Assembly (NCBI RefSeq): GCF_004115155.1
Contig: NZ_RDSM01000004.1
Span: 186,001-250,000, forward strand
Length of the DNA stretch: 64,000 bases
Reading direction: 5' to 3'
From: Granulicella sibirica
GTDB taxonomy: Bacteria; Acidobacteriota; Terriglobia; Terriglobales; Acidobacteriaceae
Of the stretch, positions 8,337-15,815 are shown in pieces. Position 1 is the stretch's first letter; each line of letters begins with the position of its first letter. The translations under genes were made by a program, and so were the position numbers. The notes under the pieces were generated by a model. That model ran no database searches. It was not told the origin of the DNA and saw nothing but the letters and a program-made list of their open reading frames with translations.

Positions 8337-9698
8337 ATGAAGAGGATTGCGATTGTCGGCGGGGGCTTGGCGGGGGTGGCGGCGGCTTATTTTCTGGCGC
8401 GGGCGAAGGCTGAGGTGGAGGTGGTGTTGTACGAGGCTTCCGGGCGGTTGGGTGGAATCGTCGAGACGGTGCGGGAGGGTGGGTTTGTCGTCGAGTGTGG
8501 GCCGGATGGGTGGGTGACGGAGAAGCCGTGGGCGCTGGAGTTGGCGCGGGAGTTGGGCTTGGGAGAGGACGTCATCTGGTCGCTGGACGAGGGGCGGAAG
8601 ACGTATGTGCGGCTCGACGGTCGGCTGGAGGCGATGCCGGACGGAATGCGGATGATGGTTCCGGGTGATATGGAGGCGGTGGAGCGGTCGGAGCTCTTCA
8701 GCGAGGGGGCGAAACAGGCGTTTCGCGAGGAGATCGGGCGGGCGGAGGAGTTGAAGGCGATGGCTCCCGAAGGGGATGAGAGCGTGGGGGCGTTCGTCGA
8801 GAGGCACTTTGGGAGGGAGGTGCTGGAGAAGGTCGCGGGTCCGCTGCTGAGCGGGGTGTTTGGGGGGGATGTCGGGAAGCTGAGTGTGCGGGCGGTGATG
8901 CCGGCGTTTGTAGCAATGGAGCGGGAGTTTGGGTCGCTGATTCTTGCGCTGAAGGCGAAGACCCGGGGGGAGAAGAGGCCGATCTTTACTTCGTTGAAGG
9001 GTGGGGTCGGGATGTTGGTGGAGAGGATGGTCGCGGAGATTCCAGCGGGGTGGGTGCGGCTGGGCGAGGAGGTGAAGCAGGTGGAGAAGGTCCCCTGCGG
9101 GTGGGTCCTTGGAAGTTCTTCTGGGACTGAGCATTTTGATGCGGTGCTGATGGCGGCTCCGGTGGATGTGGCGCGGAGGCTGTTGGAACCAGTGGATCGG
9201 CGGGCGGCTCAGTTGATGGAGATGGAGGCTAGTTCAGCGGTGGTGGTGGGGTTTTGCTTTGCGGATGGGTTTGATCTGCCGCCGGGGTTCGGGTTTCTCG
9301 TGCCGCAGGGGCAGGGGAGTCTGCTGCTGGCTTGCACGTTTACGGATCAGAAGTTCGCGGGACGGGTTCCGGCGGGGGCGCGGCAGGTGAGGGCGTTCTT
9401 TGGGGCAAAGGCTGGGGAGAGACTTCTGGCTTGCGGGAACGATGAGATTGCTTCGGTGGCGAGGCTTGAGTTGGGGAGGATGCTGGGGCGGCTGCCGGAG
9501 CCGGTCTTGACCGTGGTGCGCCGATGGCCTCGGTCGCTGCCGCAGTACGCGGTGGGGCATCTGGAGCGGATGGCGGAATTGAACGGGCGGGTAAAGGCGT
9601 TGGAGGGAATCTGGCTGCTGGGGAACGGCTATCGGGGCGTGGGGCTGCCGGATCTGATTCGGGATGCGCAGGCGGCGGTGGGGGAGATCGTTCGGTAG
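8337..9698 (+). CDS. hemY: Proto/coproporphyrinogen oxidase, FAD-dependent
   Basis: Oxygen-dependent six-electron oxidation of protoporphyrinogen IX, or of coproporphyrinogen III if the organism uses the coproporphyrin route. The 453-residue protein begins with the FAD-binding fold (IVGGGLAGVAAAYFLARA, then YEASGRLGGIVETV). It ends with the second dinucleotide-contact region (GIWLLGNGYRGVGLPDLI) that is typical of HemY/CgoX. The ATG at 8337 follows AGGAGGGTGG. It lies 26 bases after the terminator behind hemH, so it may need its own promoter or read-through. A TATCGT lies just downstream of the terminator. Confidence 0.9.
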   Translation: MKRIAIVGGGLAGVAAAYFLARAKAEVEVVLYEASGRLGGIVETVREGGFVVECGPDGWVTEKPWALELARELGLGEDVIWSLDEGRKTYVRLDGRLEAMPDGMRMMVPGDMEAVERSELFSEGAKQAFREEIGRAEELKAMAPEGDESVGAFVERHFGREVLEKVAGPLLSGVFGGDVGKLSVRAVMPAFVAMEREFGSLILALKAKTRGEKRPIFTSLKGGVGMLVERMVAEIPAGWVRLGEEVKQVEKVPCGWVLGSSSGTEHFDAVLMAAPVDVARRLLEPVDRRAAQLMEMEASSAVVVGFCFADGFDLPPGFGFLVPQGQGSLLLACTFTDQKFAGRVPAGARQVRAFFGAKAGERLLACGNDEIASVARLELGRMLGRLPEPVLTVVRRWPRSLPQYAVGHLERMAELNGRVKALEGIWLLGNGYRGVGLPDLIRDAQAAVGEIVR

Positions 9699-9701
9699 CG
9701 C

Positions 9702-10430
9702 CTAGCCGCGGTGTGAGCGGCGGGAGTGCCTGCGGGCGATGTGGGGGGCGAAGGTCCACTCTCTGACCGGGCCGGTGTCGACGTGGACAAACTGGCTCTT
9801 TGGGTAGTAGCCGACGCCGCCGACGCCTAGCGACAGGGCCGCGTCGCGCAAGAGTACCGCTGGGACGCCGAGGACGCGGAGATCGATTGCCTTGGCGGAG
9901 ATGTGCTGGGAGTGCTCGGCGGCGTTGGTGGTGCCGCTGGCGCGCAGCGCGTCGTTGGTCTCCTGGGAGCGATAACCGGAGAGGATGTCGACGACTCCGT
10001 TCGTTCGCCCTAGCTTGGCAAGCATGGTGTGGAGGAGGTCGAAGGTACGCGGATCGTAGGCGTTCACTTCCTGGTTGTGGCTGTCGCGCAGGAAGAGGTC
10101 GAGCTGGGTGAGGGCCTCGGGAATGTAGGTGTCACCGATGCGGTAGACGACGTCGATCATCTCCCCGGTTTGTGCATGGGCGAGCTTCAACTCGTATTGC
10201 AGGCCCTCGAGGGGAACGTCTTCGGCGTCGTCAGGAAGCAGACCGGCACCGGGCAAGGCCACGTTGACGAAGGTGTGGGCCAGGGCGTGAAGCCGGGGGT
10301 GCCGATGCATGGTCGACCTGCGAGCGCTCGCGGATGGTACCGCGACCAGAAGGAGCGCGGCGGCGATGAGAGCTGAGACTTTGCGGGAGAGCACCAGGGG
10401 GCGGCGAGCGGCGGGCGGACACTGTGTCAA
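9702..10430 (-). CDS. Exported DUF882 / M15-like peptidase
   Basis: A YcbK-type (DUF882, peptidase M15A fold) protein of up to 242 residues, probably a zinc peptidase acting on peptidoglycan cross-links in the periplasm. After a signal-like helix (SALIAAALLLVAVPSASA), the catalytic domain shows DILSGYRSQETNDALR, then SQHISAKAIDLRV with the zinc-binding H and D, and QFVHVDTGPVREW near the end. The start is unclear: a TTG at 10430 is the longest choice, and a GTG at 10394 would also keep the signal helix. It converges with hemY, the stops being 3 bases apart. Substrate specificity is inferred. Confidence 0.82.
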   Translation of the reverse strand: MTQCPPAARRPLVLSRKVSALIAAALLLVAVPSASARRSTMHRHPRLHALAHTFVNVALPGAGLLPDDAEDVPLEGLQYELKLAHAQTGEMIDVVYRIGDTYIPEALTQLDLFLRDSHNQEVNAYDPRTFDLLHTMLAKLGRTNGVVDILSGYRSQETNDALRASGTTNAAEHSQHISAKAIDLRVLGVPAVLLRDAALSLGVGGVGYYPKSQFVHVDTGPVREWTFAPHIARRHSRRSHRG

Positions 10431-10566
10431 ATCAGCAAAGCTCCATCGTCAATTTGCGCAGTACGTAATTCGGAAGCCGAATCGAACGTGCTGTTTCTCA
10501 TTCGCGTTTGTCGAGTGTACTGCATGAGGGACGGAAGCGCCTATGACCCATCGAGGTGAGGCGGAC

Positions 10567-11106
10567 CTAGTCGGGCACCTGCCAACCTACGCGGGTCTGG
10601 GCGAGGGTGGCCTTGTCGTTGGCGCTGCCGCTCATCTTTTCGGCGAGGTCGGGGAAGGCGGCCTGGACGTCGGCGGATTTCGCCCAGACGGGGGCGTCCT
10701 TGATGACGTAGTGGTAGGTGATCTGGGTCTCGTTGAACCCGTTGGCTACGGCAGGGGTGGTGGCGCTGTCGATCGTGGTGACCTCGCGGTGGCCATAGCA
10801 GAAGTGGGGGGCGGACTTGGCGCCGAGGTCGGTGGGAACGTAGCGGGATTCCTTGATGGCGGGCTCGCTCGAGACCTTGAGGAGTTGCGAGGCGACGAGG
10901 GTGTTCATGCGCTTCTGCTCCGCGGGATCGGTGGTTTCGAGGGGGAAGCGGGCGTTCGGAAGGAGGCACTCAGAACGGTCGACGAAGTAGGCATTGAGAC
11001 CCTTGAGGTAGTTCGCGTTGGTGGGGGCGGACTTATGGTCGCAGGCTACCGTGGCGAGAACGGCGAGGGAGGCGAGTAGGGGCGTGCGGAAGCGGTTGGG
11101 AGTCAT
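10567..11106 (-). CDS. Putative lipoprotein, unknown function
   Basis: From the ATG at 11106 the protein is 179 residues. It has a basic N-terminus, a hydrophobic helix (LLASLAVLATVACD) and a lipobox-like VAC, suggesting a membrane-anchored lipoprotein. The mature part has no family I recognise. Segments such as YFVDRSECLLPNARFPLE, FCYGHREVTTID and ITYHYVIKDAPVWAKS suggest a small mixed alpha/beta domain. An upstream in-frame ATG at 11202 would hide the signal and is rejected. It is a single gene, divergent from the papain-like protein. Confidence 0.7.
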   Translation of the reverse strand: MTPNRFRTPLLASLAVLATVACDHKSAPTNANYLKGLNAYFVDRSECLLPNARFPLETTDPAEQKRMNTLVASQLLKVSSEPAIKESRYVPTDLGAKSAPHFCYGHREVTTIDSATTPAVANGFNETQITYHYVIKDAPVWAKSADVQAAFPDLAEKMSGSANDKATLAQTRVGWQVPD

Positions 11107-11304
11107 CGTGCCTCTTTCTTTTGTGCAGTTTGGTGAGATGCGGTGGGGAGGGCTTGGGTGGTGTTTGGGGCAAGGCAGCGCAAAAACGACAATTTGCGTC
11201 AAAAATTGAGTGTCGCGGGATTACCCAGGTTGTCGGAACTGGCCGCAGGTGTGGGCGTACGTTGCTCTGGTTTTTATGCTGTCCGGCATTTTCGAGGGGA
11301 CGGC

Positions 11305-12192
11305 ATGGGGTTCGCTCACGGTCCTGGTGGGGAGCCGTTTGGGAACTTCGGAACGATGATGCCAGTGGGGCATACCGCCATTTATCTGGACCGGGTGTGC
11401 GCGGACGGGCCGCTGAAGTTGAGGATGTGCGAGGCAGGCGAGGCGCAGGGGGTGGCGATCGCGCGATATCACCAGATCGGGGATATCGACTGGGTGGCTT
11501 CGCCGATCATGCAGTTTCTCTATGCGACGGATCGGCCTGAAGACATTCCGGCGTATGCGACGGCGGACTCAGTGTGGGAGATGAGACAGAGGTACCGGCG
11601 GCGGTACATGCTGGCCATCGTTCCAGACGGGACGGAGAAGGAGAAGGCGACGAACGAGTGGTGGGAGACGGTTGGGGTCGCTTATAACCGGAAGGTGTGG
11701 GGGTACCAGATCGCAACATCGCGGGAGCAGGATGAGCAGTTTGTAGCGACGATGAACTCAAGGCCGAACAAGCATCTGTACCACCTGAAGAAGACGAATT
11801 GCGCGGACTTTGCCGCGGAGATGGTGAACCTCTATTTCCCGGGGGCGGTGCACAACGACCGGATTGGAGATTTTGGGCTGATGACGCCGAAGGAGGTGGC
11901 GCGGTGCGTCCAGGCTTATGCAAAGGAGCATCCGTTTTCCGATTACCGGGTGCTTGAGATTCCGCAGGTGCCGGGATCGCTGCGGCGGAGCAGGCCGGTG
12001 CGGGGCGGGGCGGAGGCGGGGTTGAAGACGAAACGGTATTTGTTCACGCTGGCGGTGATTCAGCCGGAGGTTCCGATCGGACTGACGGTGCTCTACCTGT
12101 GGCACGGGCGGTGGAAGATCGGTGAAGGAGCGGAGCTTGCGGGGCCGGAGAACTTTATGTCGCCCGTCGAACAGGCAGTTGGTACGAAGTAG
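11305..12192 (+). CDS. Papain-like exported protein, 5' end frameshifted
   Basis: The 295 codons from the ATG at 11305 contain a conserved-looking PVGHTAIYLDRVC with a histidine and, later, KKTNCADFAAEMVNLYF with a cysteine. This His-then-Cys order resembles permuted papain-like (NlpC/P60-related) enzymes. No signal peptide is in this frame. In the neighbouring frame, from GTG 11210 or 11249, there is a clear signal-like segment (VWAYVALVFMLSGIFEGTAW) followed by GSLTVLVGS. A single base missing near 11334-11336 (AGCCG for AGCCCG) would join this to PFGNFGTMMPVGH. The native gene probably ran 11210-12192. Function is unknown. Confidence 0.6.
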   Translation: MGFAHGPGGEPFGNFGTMMPVGHTAIYLDRVCADGPLKLRMCEAGEAQGVAIARYHQIGDIDWVASPIMQFLYATDRPEDIPAYATADSVWEMRQRYRRRYMLAIVPDGTEKEKATNEWWETVGVAYNRKVWGYQIATSREQDEQFVATMNSRPNKHLYHLKKTNCADFAAEMVNLYFPGAVHNDRIGDFGLMTPKEVARCVQAYAKEHPFSDYRVLEIPQVPGSLRRSRPVRGGAEAGLKTKRYLFTLAVIQPEVPIGLTVLYLWHGRWKIGEGAELAGPENFMSPVEQAVGTK

Positions 12193-12205
12193 CGGTCTGT
12201 GGATA

Positions 12206-12211
12206 GATAAT
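12206..12211 (+). promoter_or_regulatory. -10-like box 6 bp before the receiver gene
   Basis: GATAAT ends exactly 6 bases before the ATG at 12218; the preceding gene stops at 12192. It fits a leaderless start. Confidence 0.4.
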
Positions 12212-12217
12212 GGACGG

Positions 12218-12631
12218 ATGAAAAGGCGTCCATGTTTTCTGGTGATTGACCGGGAGTTCGCGGGAAGCATTTCTACTCGAAAGCTGTTGATCGAGACGGC
12301 CAAGTTCAATGTGATCACGGCTTATAGTGGGACCGAGGCGATCGAGACCGTGGAGCGTTTTCCTGCGGTGAACGGGGTAGTGCTGGACGCTTCGCTCGGG
12401 GATATGGAGTGCGACGACCTGATCAAGGCTCTGAAGGTGATCGCTCCGGATGTGCCGACGATCTCGATCGAGGGTGGGTCGAGGACGTGTGCGGACGCGG
12501 ACTACAACGTTCCTTCGTTCGACCCCGCGAAGCTTCTGGAGGTACTGCGGGGGTTGCAGCCGAAGGAGTCGGATGTGATCGACCGACGCGATGAAGAGTT
12601 GAACCGGAAGGCAGAAGCAGAAGCGGAGTGA
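12218..12631 (+). CDS. Receiver-domain (CheY-like) protein
   Basis: A 137-residue stand-alone response-regulator receiver fold: CFLVIDREF at strand 1, FNVITAYSGTEAIETVE, and the phospho-acceptor region GVVLDASLGDMECDDLI. The acidic pair usual after strand 1 is reduced to one aspartate plus a glutamate, and PTISIEGG replaces the usual threonine/lysine region. Phosphorylation may therefore be weak or absent. There is no output domain. The start at 12218 rather than 12122 follows from homology and from the -10-like box just upstream. No kinase lies next to it. Confidence 0.75.
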   Translation: MKRRPCFLVIDREFAGSISTRKLLIETAKFNVITAYSGTEAIETVERFPAVNGVVLDASLGDMECDDLIKALKVIAPDVPTISIEGGSRTCADADYNVPSFDPAKLLEVLRGLQPKESDVIDRRDEELNRKAEAEAE

Positions 12632-12644
12632 ACCGCTGGTGTGG

Positions 12645-13586
12645 TTAGTGCGGGGTCGGTTGGGTGATGCCGATCGTCTGGAGCCATAGTTCTACGCTTG
12701 TAGGCCAGGTGGTGACGGGAAGCTGGGTTCGGCGGAGTCCGTAGCCGTGGCCTCCCGTGGCGTAGATGTGGAGTTCGGTGGGGACTCCCGCCGCTTTGAG
12801 CGCCAGGAAGTAGGCGGTAGCGTTTTCGACGTGGACCGGATCGTCTTCGGCCTGGACGAGGAAGGTGGGCGGCGTTTGGGCGGTGACGGGAATGTCCGGC
12901 GTGAAGGCGAAGGCCTTATCGGCCTGGGCGAGGTAGCCGGGGTAGACCACGACGGCGAAGTCGGGGCGGCAGCTTAGCTGGTCAGCCGCGTCGATGGCAG
13001 GGTAGAGACGCTCATCATAGTGGGTGCTGACGGCGGCTGCCAGATGTCCTCCGGCGGAGAAGCCGAGGACGCCGACGCGCTTGGGGTCGATCTTCCATTC
13101 GGCGGCGTGGCTGCGGACCAGGCCTACGGCTCGCTGAGCGTCCTGCAGGGCGGCTTCCGATTTCGGGTAAGGGCCGGTGGCGGGGACGCGGTACTTGAGC
13201 AGAACGCAGGTGATGCCCTTGGCGGTGAGCCAGTCGCAGACCTCGGTGCCTTCTAGGTCGATGGCGAGGATGCTGTAGCCGCCCCCGGGAAAGACGACGA
13301 TGGCGGCCCCGGTGTTCGGTACGGACGCCTGCGGGGTGTAGAGGGTAAGGGTGGGGGTGGAGACGTTGCCGAGACGGATGAGCGGCTTGCCGGCGATGAG
13401 GTTGTCCTTGGCGGTGGTGGTGTCGGCTTCCCGGCCCTTGGTGGTGTTTGGGCCGGGGGCTCCGTTGGGCCAGAGGGTGAGGACAGTGTGGCCGGGTGGT
13501 GGGGGCCATCCGGAGGGCTGAGCGAATGCGGCGGGGAGGGTTGCGAGGAGGATGGTCAGGAGCTTGATGGGATGCAGGGTCTTCAA
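12645..13586 (-). CDS. Secreted alpha/beta-hydrolase esterase
   Basis: A BD-FAE/acetylxylan-esterase-like hydrolase exported by a signal peptide (LLTILLATLPAAFAQP). The oxyanion-hole region is VVFPGGGYSILA, and the nucleophile Ser177 is in GVLGFSAGGHLAAAV. The acid is likely in VQAEDDPVH and the histidine in YATGGHGYGL. The TTG at 13586 with GGAG upstream gives 313 residues; a farther TTG at 13628 is possible. Its neighbour across a repeat region is a GH27 alpha-galactosidase on the same strand, consistent with degradation of decorated plant polysaccharide. The substrate is inferred. Confidence 0.85.
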   Translation of the reverse strand: MKTLHPIKLLTILLATLPAAFAQPSGWPPPPGHTVLTLWPNGAPGPNTTKGREADTTTAKDNLIAGKPLIRLGNVSTPTLTLYTPQASVPNTGAAIVVFPGGGYSILAIDLEGTEVCDWLTAKGITCVLLKYRVPATGPYPKSEAALQDAQRAVGLVRSHAAEWKIDPKRVGVLGFSAGGHLAAAVSTHYDERLYPAIDAADQLSCRPDFAVVVYPGYLAQADKAFAFTPDIPVTAQTPPTFLVQAEDDPVHVENATAYFLALKAAGVPTELHIYATGGHGYGLRRTQLPVTTWPTSVELWLQTIGITQPTPH

Positions 13587-13634
13587 GCGAGCGCTCCGGG
13601 GTGGTGGTTTGTGGGTGGTTGAAGGCAACGACAG

Positions 13635-13665
13635 ACGCAGATTCCCTTCGGGAATGACAACCAGA
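13635..13665 (+). repeat. Dispersed repeat A, copy 1
   Basis: Shares the core GCAGATTCCCTTCGGGAATG, with a short ATTCCC-TTC-GGGAAT hairpin, with copies at 21411-21446 and 52984-53016. The flanks are also similar (GGCAA.GACA upstream, ACAACCAGA downstream). Confidence 0.75.
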
Positions 13666-13692
13666 CAGGAGATGGCGGCTGGGCGGCCTGGA

Positions 13693-13739
13693 TTCCCACC
13701 TTAGCCGACGATAGTGCTGTCGGCGAAGGTGGGGCACCC
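13693..13739 (+). repeat. Dispersed palindromic repeat B, copy 1
   Basis: CCCACCTTAGCCGAC pairs with GTCGGCGAAGGTGGG around a 9-base loop, followed by GCACCC. Nearly identical to 52905-52951 and related to 22945-22988. Lying just past the GH27 stop, it could also end that transcript. Confidence 0.8.
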
Positions 13740-13745
13740 GGTTTG

Positions 13746-14927
13746 TTATTTTGTCAGTTTGAGGAGGATGGTGGAGTGGCGGGGCAGGGTGGGTTTGTAG
13801 GCGGCGTCGAGGGTTACGGACTTGTCGAGCCAGAGGTCGTGGGCTTTGGGAGCCTTATTGAAGCCCAACTGCTTGAGCGGCAGTGGGATGTTGCGCAGGT
13901 CGCTTGGGTCTTCACCGGTGTTGAAGATGGCTAGCGCGGTGCTTCCGTCAGCCAGAGGGCGAGACCAGAACTCGATGGGACCCTCGGCGTAGACGCGCTC
14001 GGCCTGGTGACCGAGGGGATCCTGGTCGATGGCGACCACCTGCTTGTTCATGAGGATGGAGGCTACTTCCGGGGTCATCTTCGTGAGGTCGTTTCCGGCG
14101 AGCAGTGGGGAGGCAAGCATGGCCCAGAGGGTCATGTGGAAGCGGTTCTCATCCATGGTGAGCTTTCCGTTGCCGACCTCGAGCATGTCGGGGTCGTTCC
14201 AGTGGCCGGGGCCAGCGAACTTCCCGAGGCCCGCCTGGTTGAGGCCGATGACGATCATGCGGTCGTAGGTGGCGTTGATATCGCCGGTGGTGCGCCAGGA
14301 GTTGGCGCCGACTTCAGGACCCCAGTCCCAGACGGCGTCAAACCCGTACTGGCACAGGCTGTAGACCATGGGCCGACCGGTTTTGAGGATGGCCTGATGC
14401 ATGAGCATGTAGGCGTCGCGCATCATCTTGTTCTGCTTGGCGAGGTCGTTGGGAGCTTCGGCTTTCTGTTTCTCGCGGAAGCCGCAGAGGTCGTACTTGA
14501 GGTAGTCGATTCCCCAGTCGGCGTAGGTCTGGGCGTCCTGCTGCTCGTGGTCGAGGGAGCCGGCGTAATGGGCGCAGGTCTGGGCTCCGGGGGAGGAGTA
14601 GATACCGAGCTTGAGGCCCTTGGAGTGGACGTAGTCGGAGAGGGCCTTCATGTCGGGGAACTTCTTGTTGGTGTGGATGATGCCCTGGGCGTCGCGCTCG
14701 CCTTCCCAGGTGTCGTCGATGTTGACGTAGATGTAGCCGGCGTCGCGCATGCCGGTGGAGACGAGGAGGTCGGCGGTGTCGCGAATGTCCTTGTCGGTGA
14801 CGCGACCGGCGAAGTAGTTCCAGGAGTTCCAGCCCATTGGCGGGGTGGCGGCTAGTTTCTGGGCTTGGGCGGGAAGGACGGGTGAGGCGAGGAGCAGAAG
14901 GGCAAGGGCGCGCAAGATCGGTTTCAC
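13746..14927 (-). CDS. Secreted GH27 alpha-galactosidase
   Basis: Hydrolyses terminal alpha-galactosyl residues, for example from galactomannan or raffinose-type sugars. The GTG at 14927, preceded by AGGA, gives 393 residues; an ATG at 14978 would add a non-signal leader. The signal peptide ends near QAQ. Family 27 marks are ATPPMGWNSWNYF near residues 27-39, the nucleophile Asp146 in YLKYDLCG, and the acid/base Asp216 in NSWRTTGDI. A short C-terminal beta domain follows. It lies downstream of no co-directional gene within 60 bases and is flanked by the repeat pair A1/B1. Confidence 0.93.
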   Translation of the reverse strand: MKPILRALALLLLASPVLPAQAQKLAATPPMGWNSWNYFAGRVTDKDIRDTADLLVSTGMRDAGYIYVNIDDTWEGERDAQGIIHTNKKFPDMKALSDYVHSKGLKLGIYSSPGAQTCAHYAGSLDHEQQDAQTYADWGIDYLKYDLCGFREKQKAEAPNDLAKQNKMMRDAYMLMHQAILKTGRPMVYSLCQYGFDAVWDWGPEVGANSWRTTGDINATYDRMIVIGLNQAGLGKFAGPGHWNDPDMLEVGNGKLTMDENRFHMTLWAMLASPLLAGNDLTKMTPEVASILMNKQVVAIDQDPLGHQAERVYAEGPIEFWSRPLADGSTALAIFNTGEDPSDLRNIPLPLKQLGFNKAPKAHDLWLDKSVTLDAAYKPTLPRHSTILLKLTK

Positions 14928-14987
14928 GGAGTTCCTTCGGAGTGAAATTGATTCACGCCAGCATACTCCGCGAAGCATATGTCGAGA

Positions 14988-15353
14988 CTAGCTCGCCTGG
15001 GGAAGTTCCTGATTGTAGATGTACACCCAGCAACGTTTACGGGTGCCGTCAGCCAGTGTGACGGTGCGCTTTGACCGGACGAAGAGGCTTTTTTCCGGGT
15101 CGTCAGGCTGAAACTCCTCGTATTGATCGAGGGCCTTGAGGGCGTTGGGATCGTCGGGCAGGGAGAAGACAGAGCCGTGGACACGCTGATTGCGCTTGCC
15201 AGTAAGTACGAGCGCTGGATATTCGCCGAGGTCGTGGACGTTGCCGACGACGGTGCCTTTGCCGACCGGCACCATGCTGCGGACTACGCTCTTGATCTCT
15301 TCAGGGGCATGGTCGGGGTGGAGGGTGCCGTAGACGAACAAGCCTTCCTTCAT
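14988..15353 (-). CDS. Gamma-glutamylcyclotransferase-like (AIG2/GGCT) protein
   Basis: A 121-residue protein with the GGCT fold opening (LFVYGTLHPDHAPEEI), the expected YPALVLTGKRNQRVHGSVFS, and an ALDQYEEFQPDDP segment that contains the catalytic glutamate region. Members release 5-oxoproline from gamma-glutamyl compounds or act in amine metabolism. It overlaps the preceding gene by 4 bases (ATGA), so the two are translationally coupled. Confidence 0.85.
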   Translation of the reverse strand: MKEGLFVYGTLHPDHAPEEIKSVVRSMVPVGKGTVVGNVHDLGEYPALVLTGKRNQRVHGSVFSLPDDPNALKALDQYEEFQPDDPEKSLFVRSKRTVTLADGTRKRCWVYIYNQELPQAS

Positions 15354-15811
15354 GAGTGACCTCCCGTTTCTGCTGCCTTCCGGATCATGATATCAAGAAG
15401 AGCGTTCAATTCTTCAAAACCATGCCTTGGATCGCGAATGTATTGCCGCAGTGTGGCATCTTGGTTGAGCAGATCGAGGTAATAACCGAGCAGGGATTGG
15501 ACATCTTCGAATGAGAGATTGTTCTGTCTGCGCAGGTAAGCGACCAGCTCGAAGAAGTTGAGAAAGTCGGTGAACTCGTCCGATTCCCCGGCGACGAATG
15601 CTGCGATCGCTATTCCTGATGTGCCATCGAGGGCTCGGCGAACATCCTTATACGTTTTCTCCTCGAAGAAAGCCTTATGGAGTTGACATAGGAACTCGGC
15701 GCGACGTGTCTTCGCGTTCTTGCGATAACCAAAGGCGGCGACGAGAGCAGCGGTGCTCGCCACGAGGAAGGTGGCGATGTCCTTCACGACTGTCCATTCG
15801 TTCATGGTCAT
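15350..15811 (-). CDS. Hypothetical membrane-anchored protein (DUF4760-like)
   Basis: 153 residues. One N-terminal hydrophobic segment (IATFLVASTAALVAAFGY) is followed by a basic stop-transfer region (RKNAKTRRAEF). A helical cytoplasmic domain follows, with segments like FLNFFELVAYLRRQNNLS. This layout resembles DUF4760 proteins of unknown function. The stop overlaps the start of the GGCT-like gene. Confidence 0.65.
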   Translation of the reverse strand: MTMNEWTVVKDIATFLVASTAALVAAFGYRKNAKTRRAEFLCQLHKAFFEEKTYKDVRRALDGTSGIAIAAFVAGESDEFTDFLNFFELVAYLRRQNNLSFEDVQSLLGYYLDLLNQDATLRQYIRDPRHGFEELNALLDIMIRKAAETGGHS

Positions 15812-15815
15812 CGAT

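Noticed and set aside
14007..14855. 282-codon open frame on the plus strand
   Set aside because: Antisense shadow of the GH27 gene; the minus frame has both catalytic aspartates.
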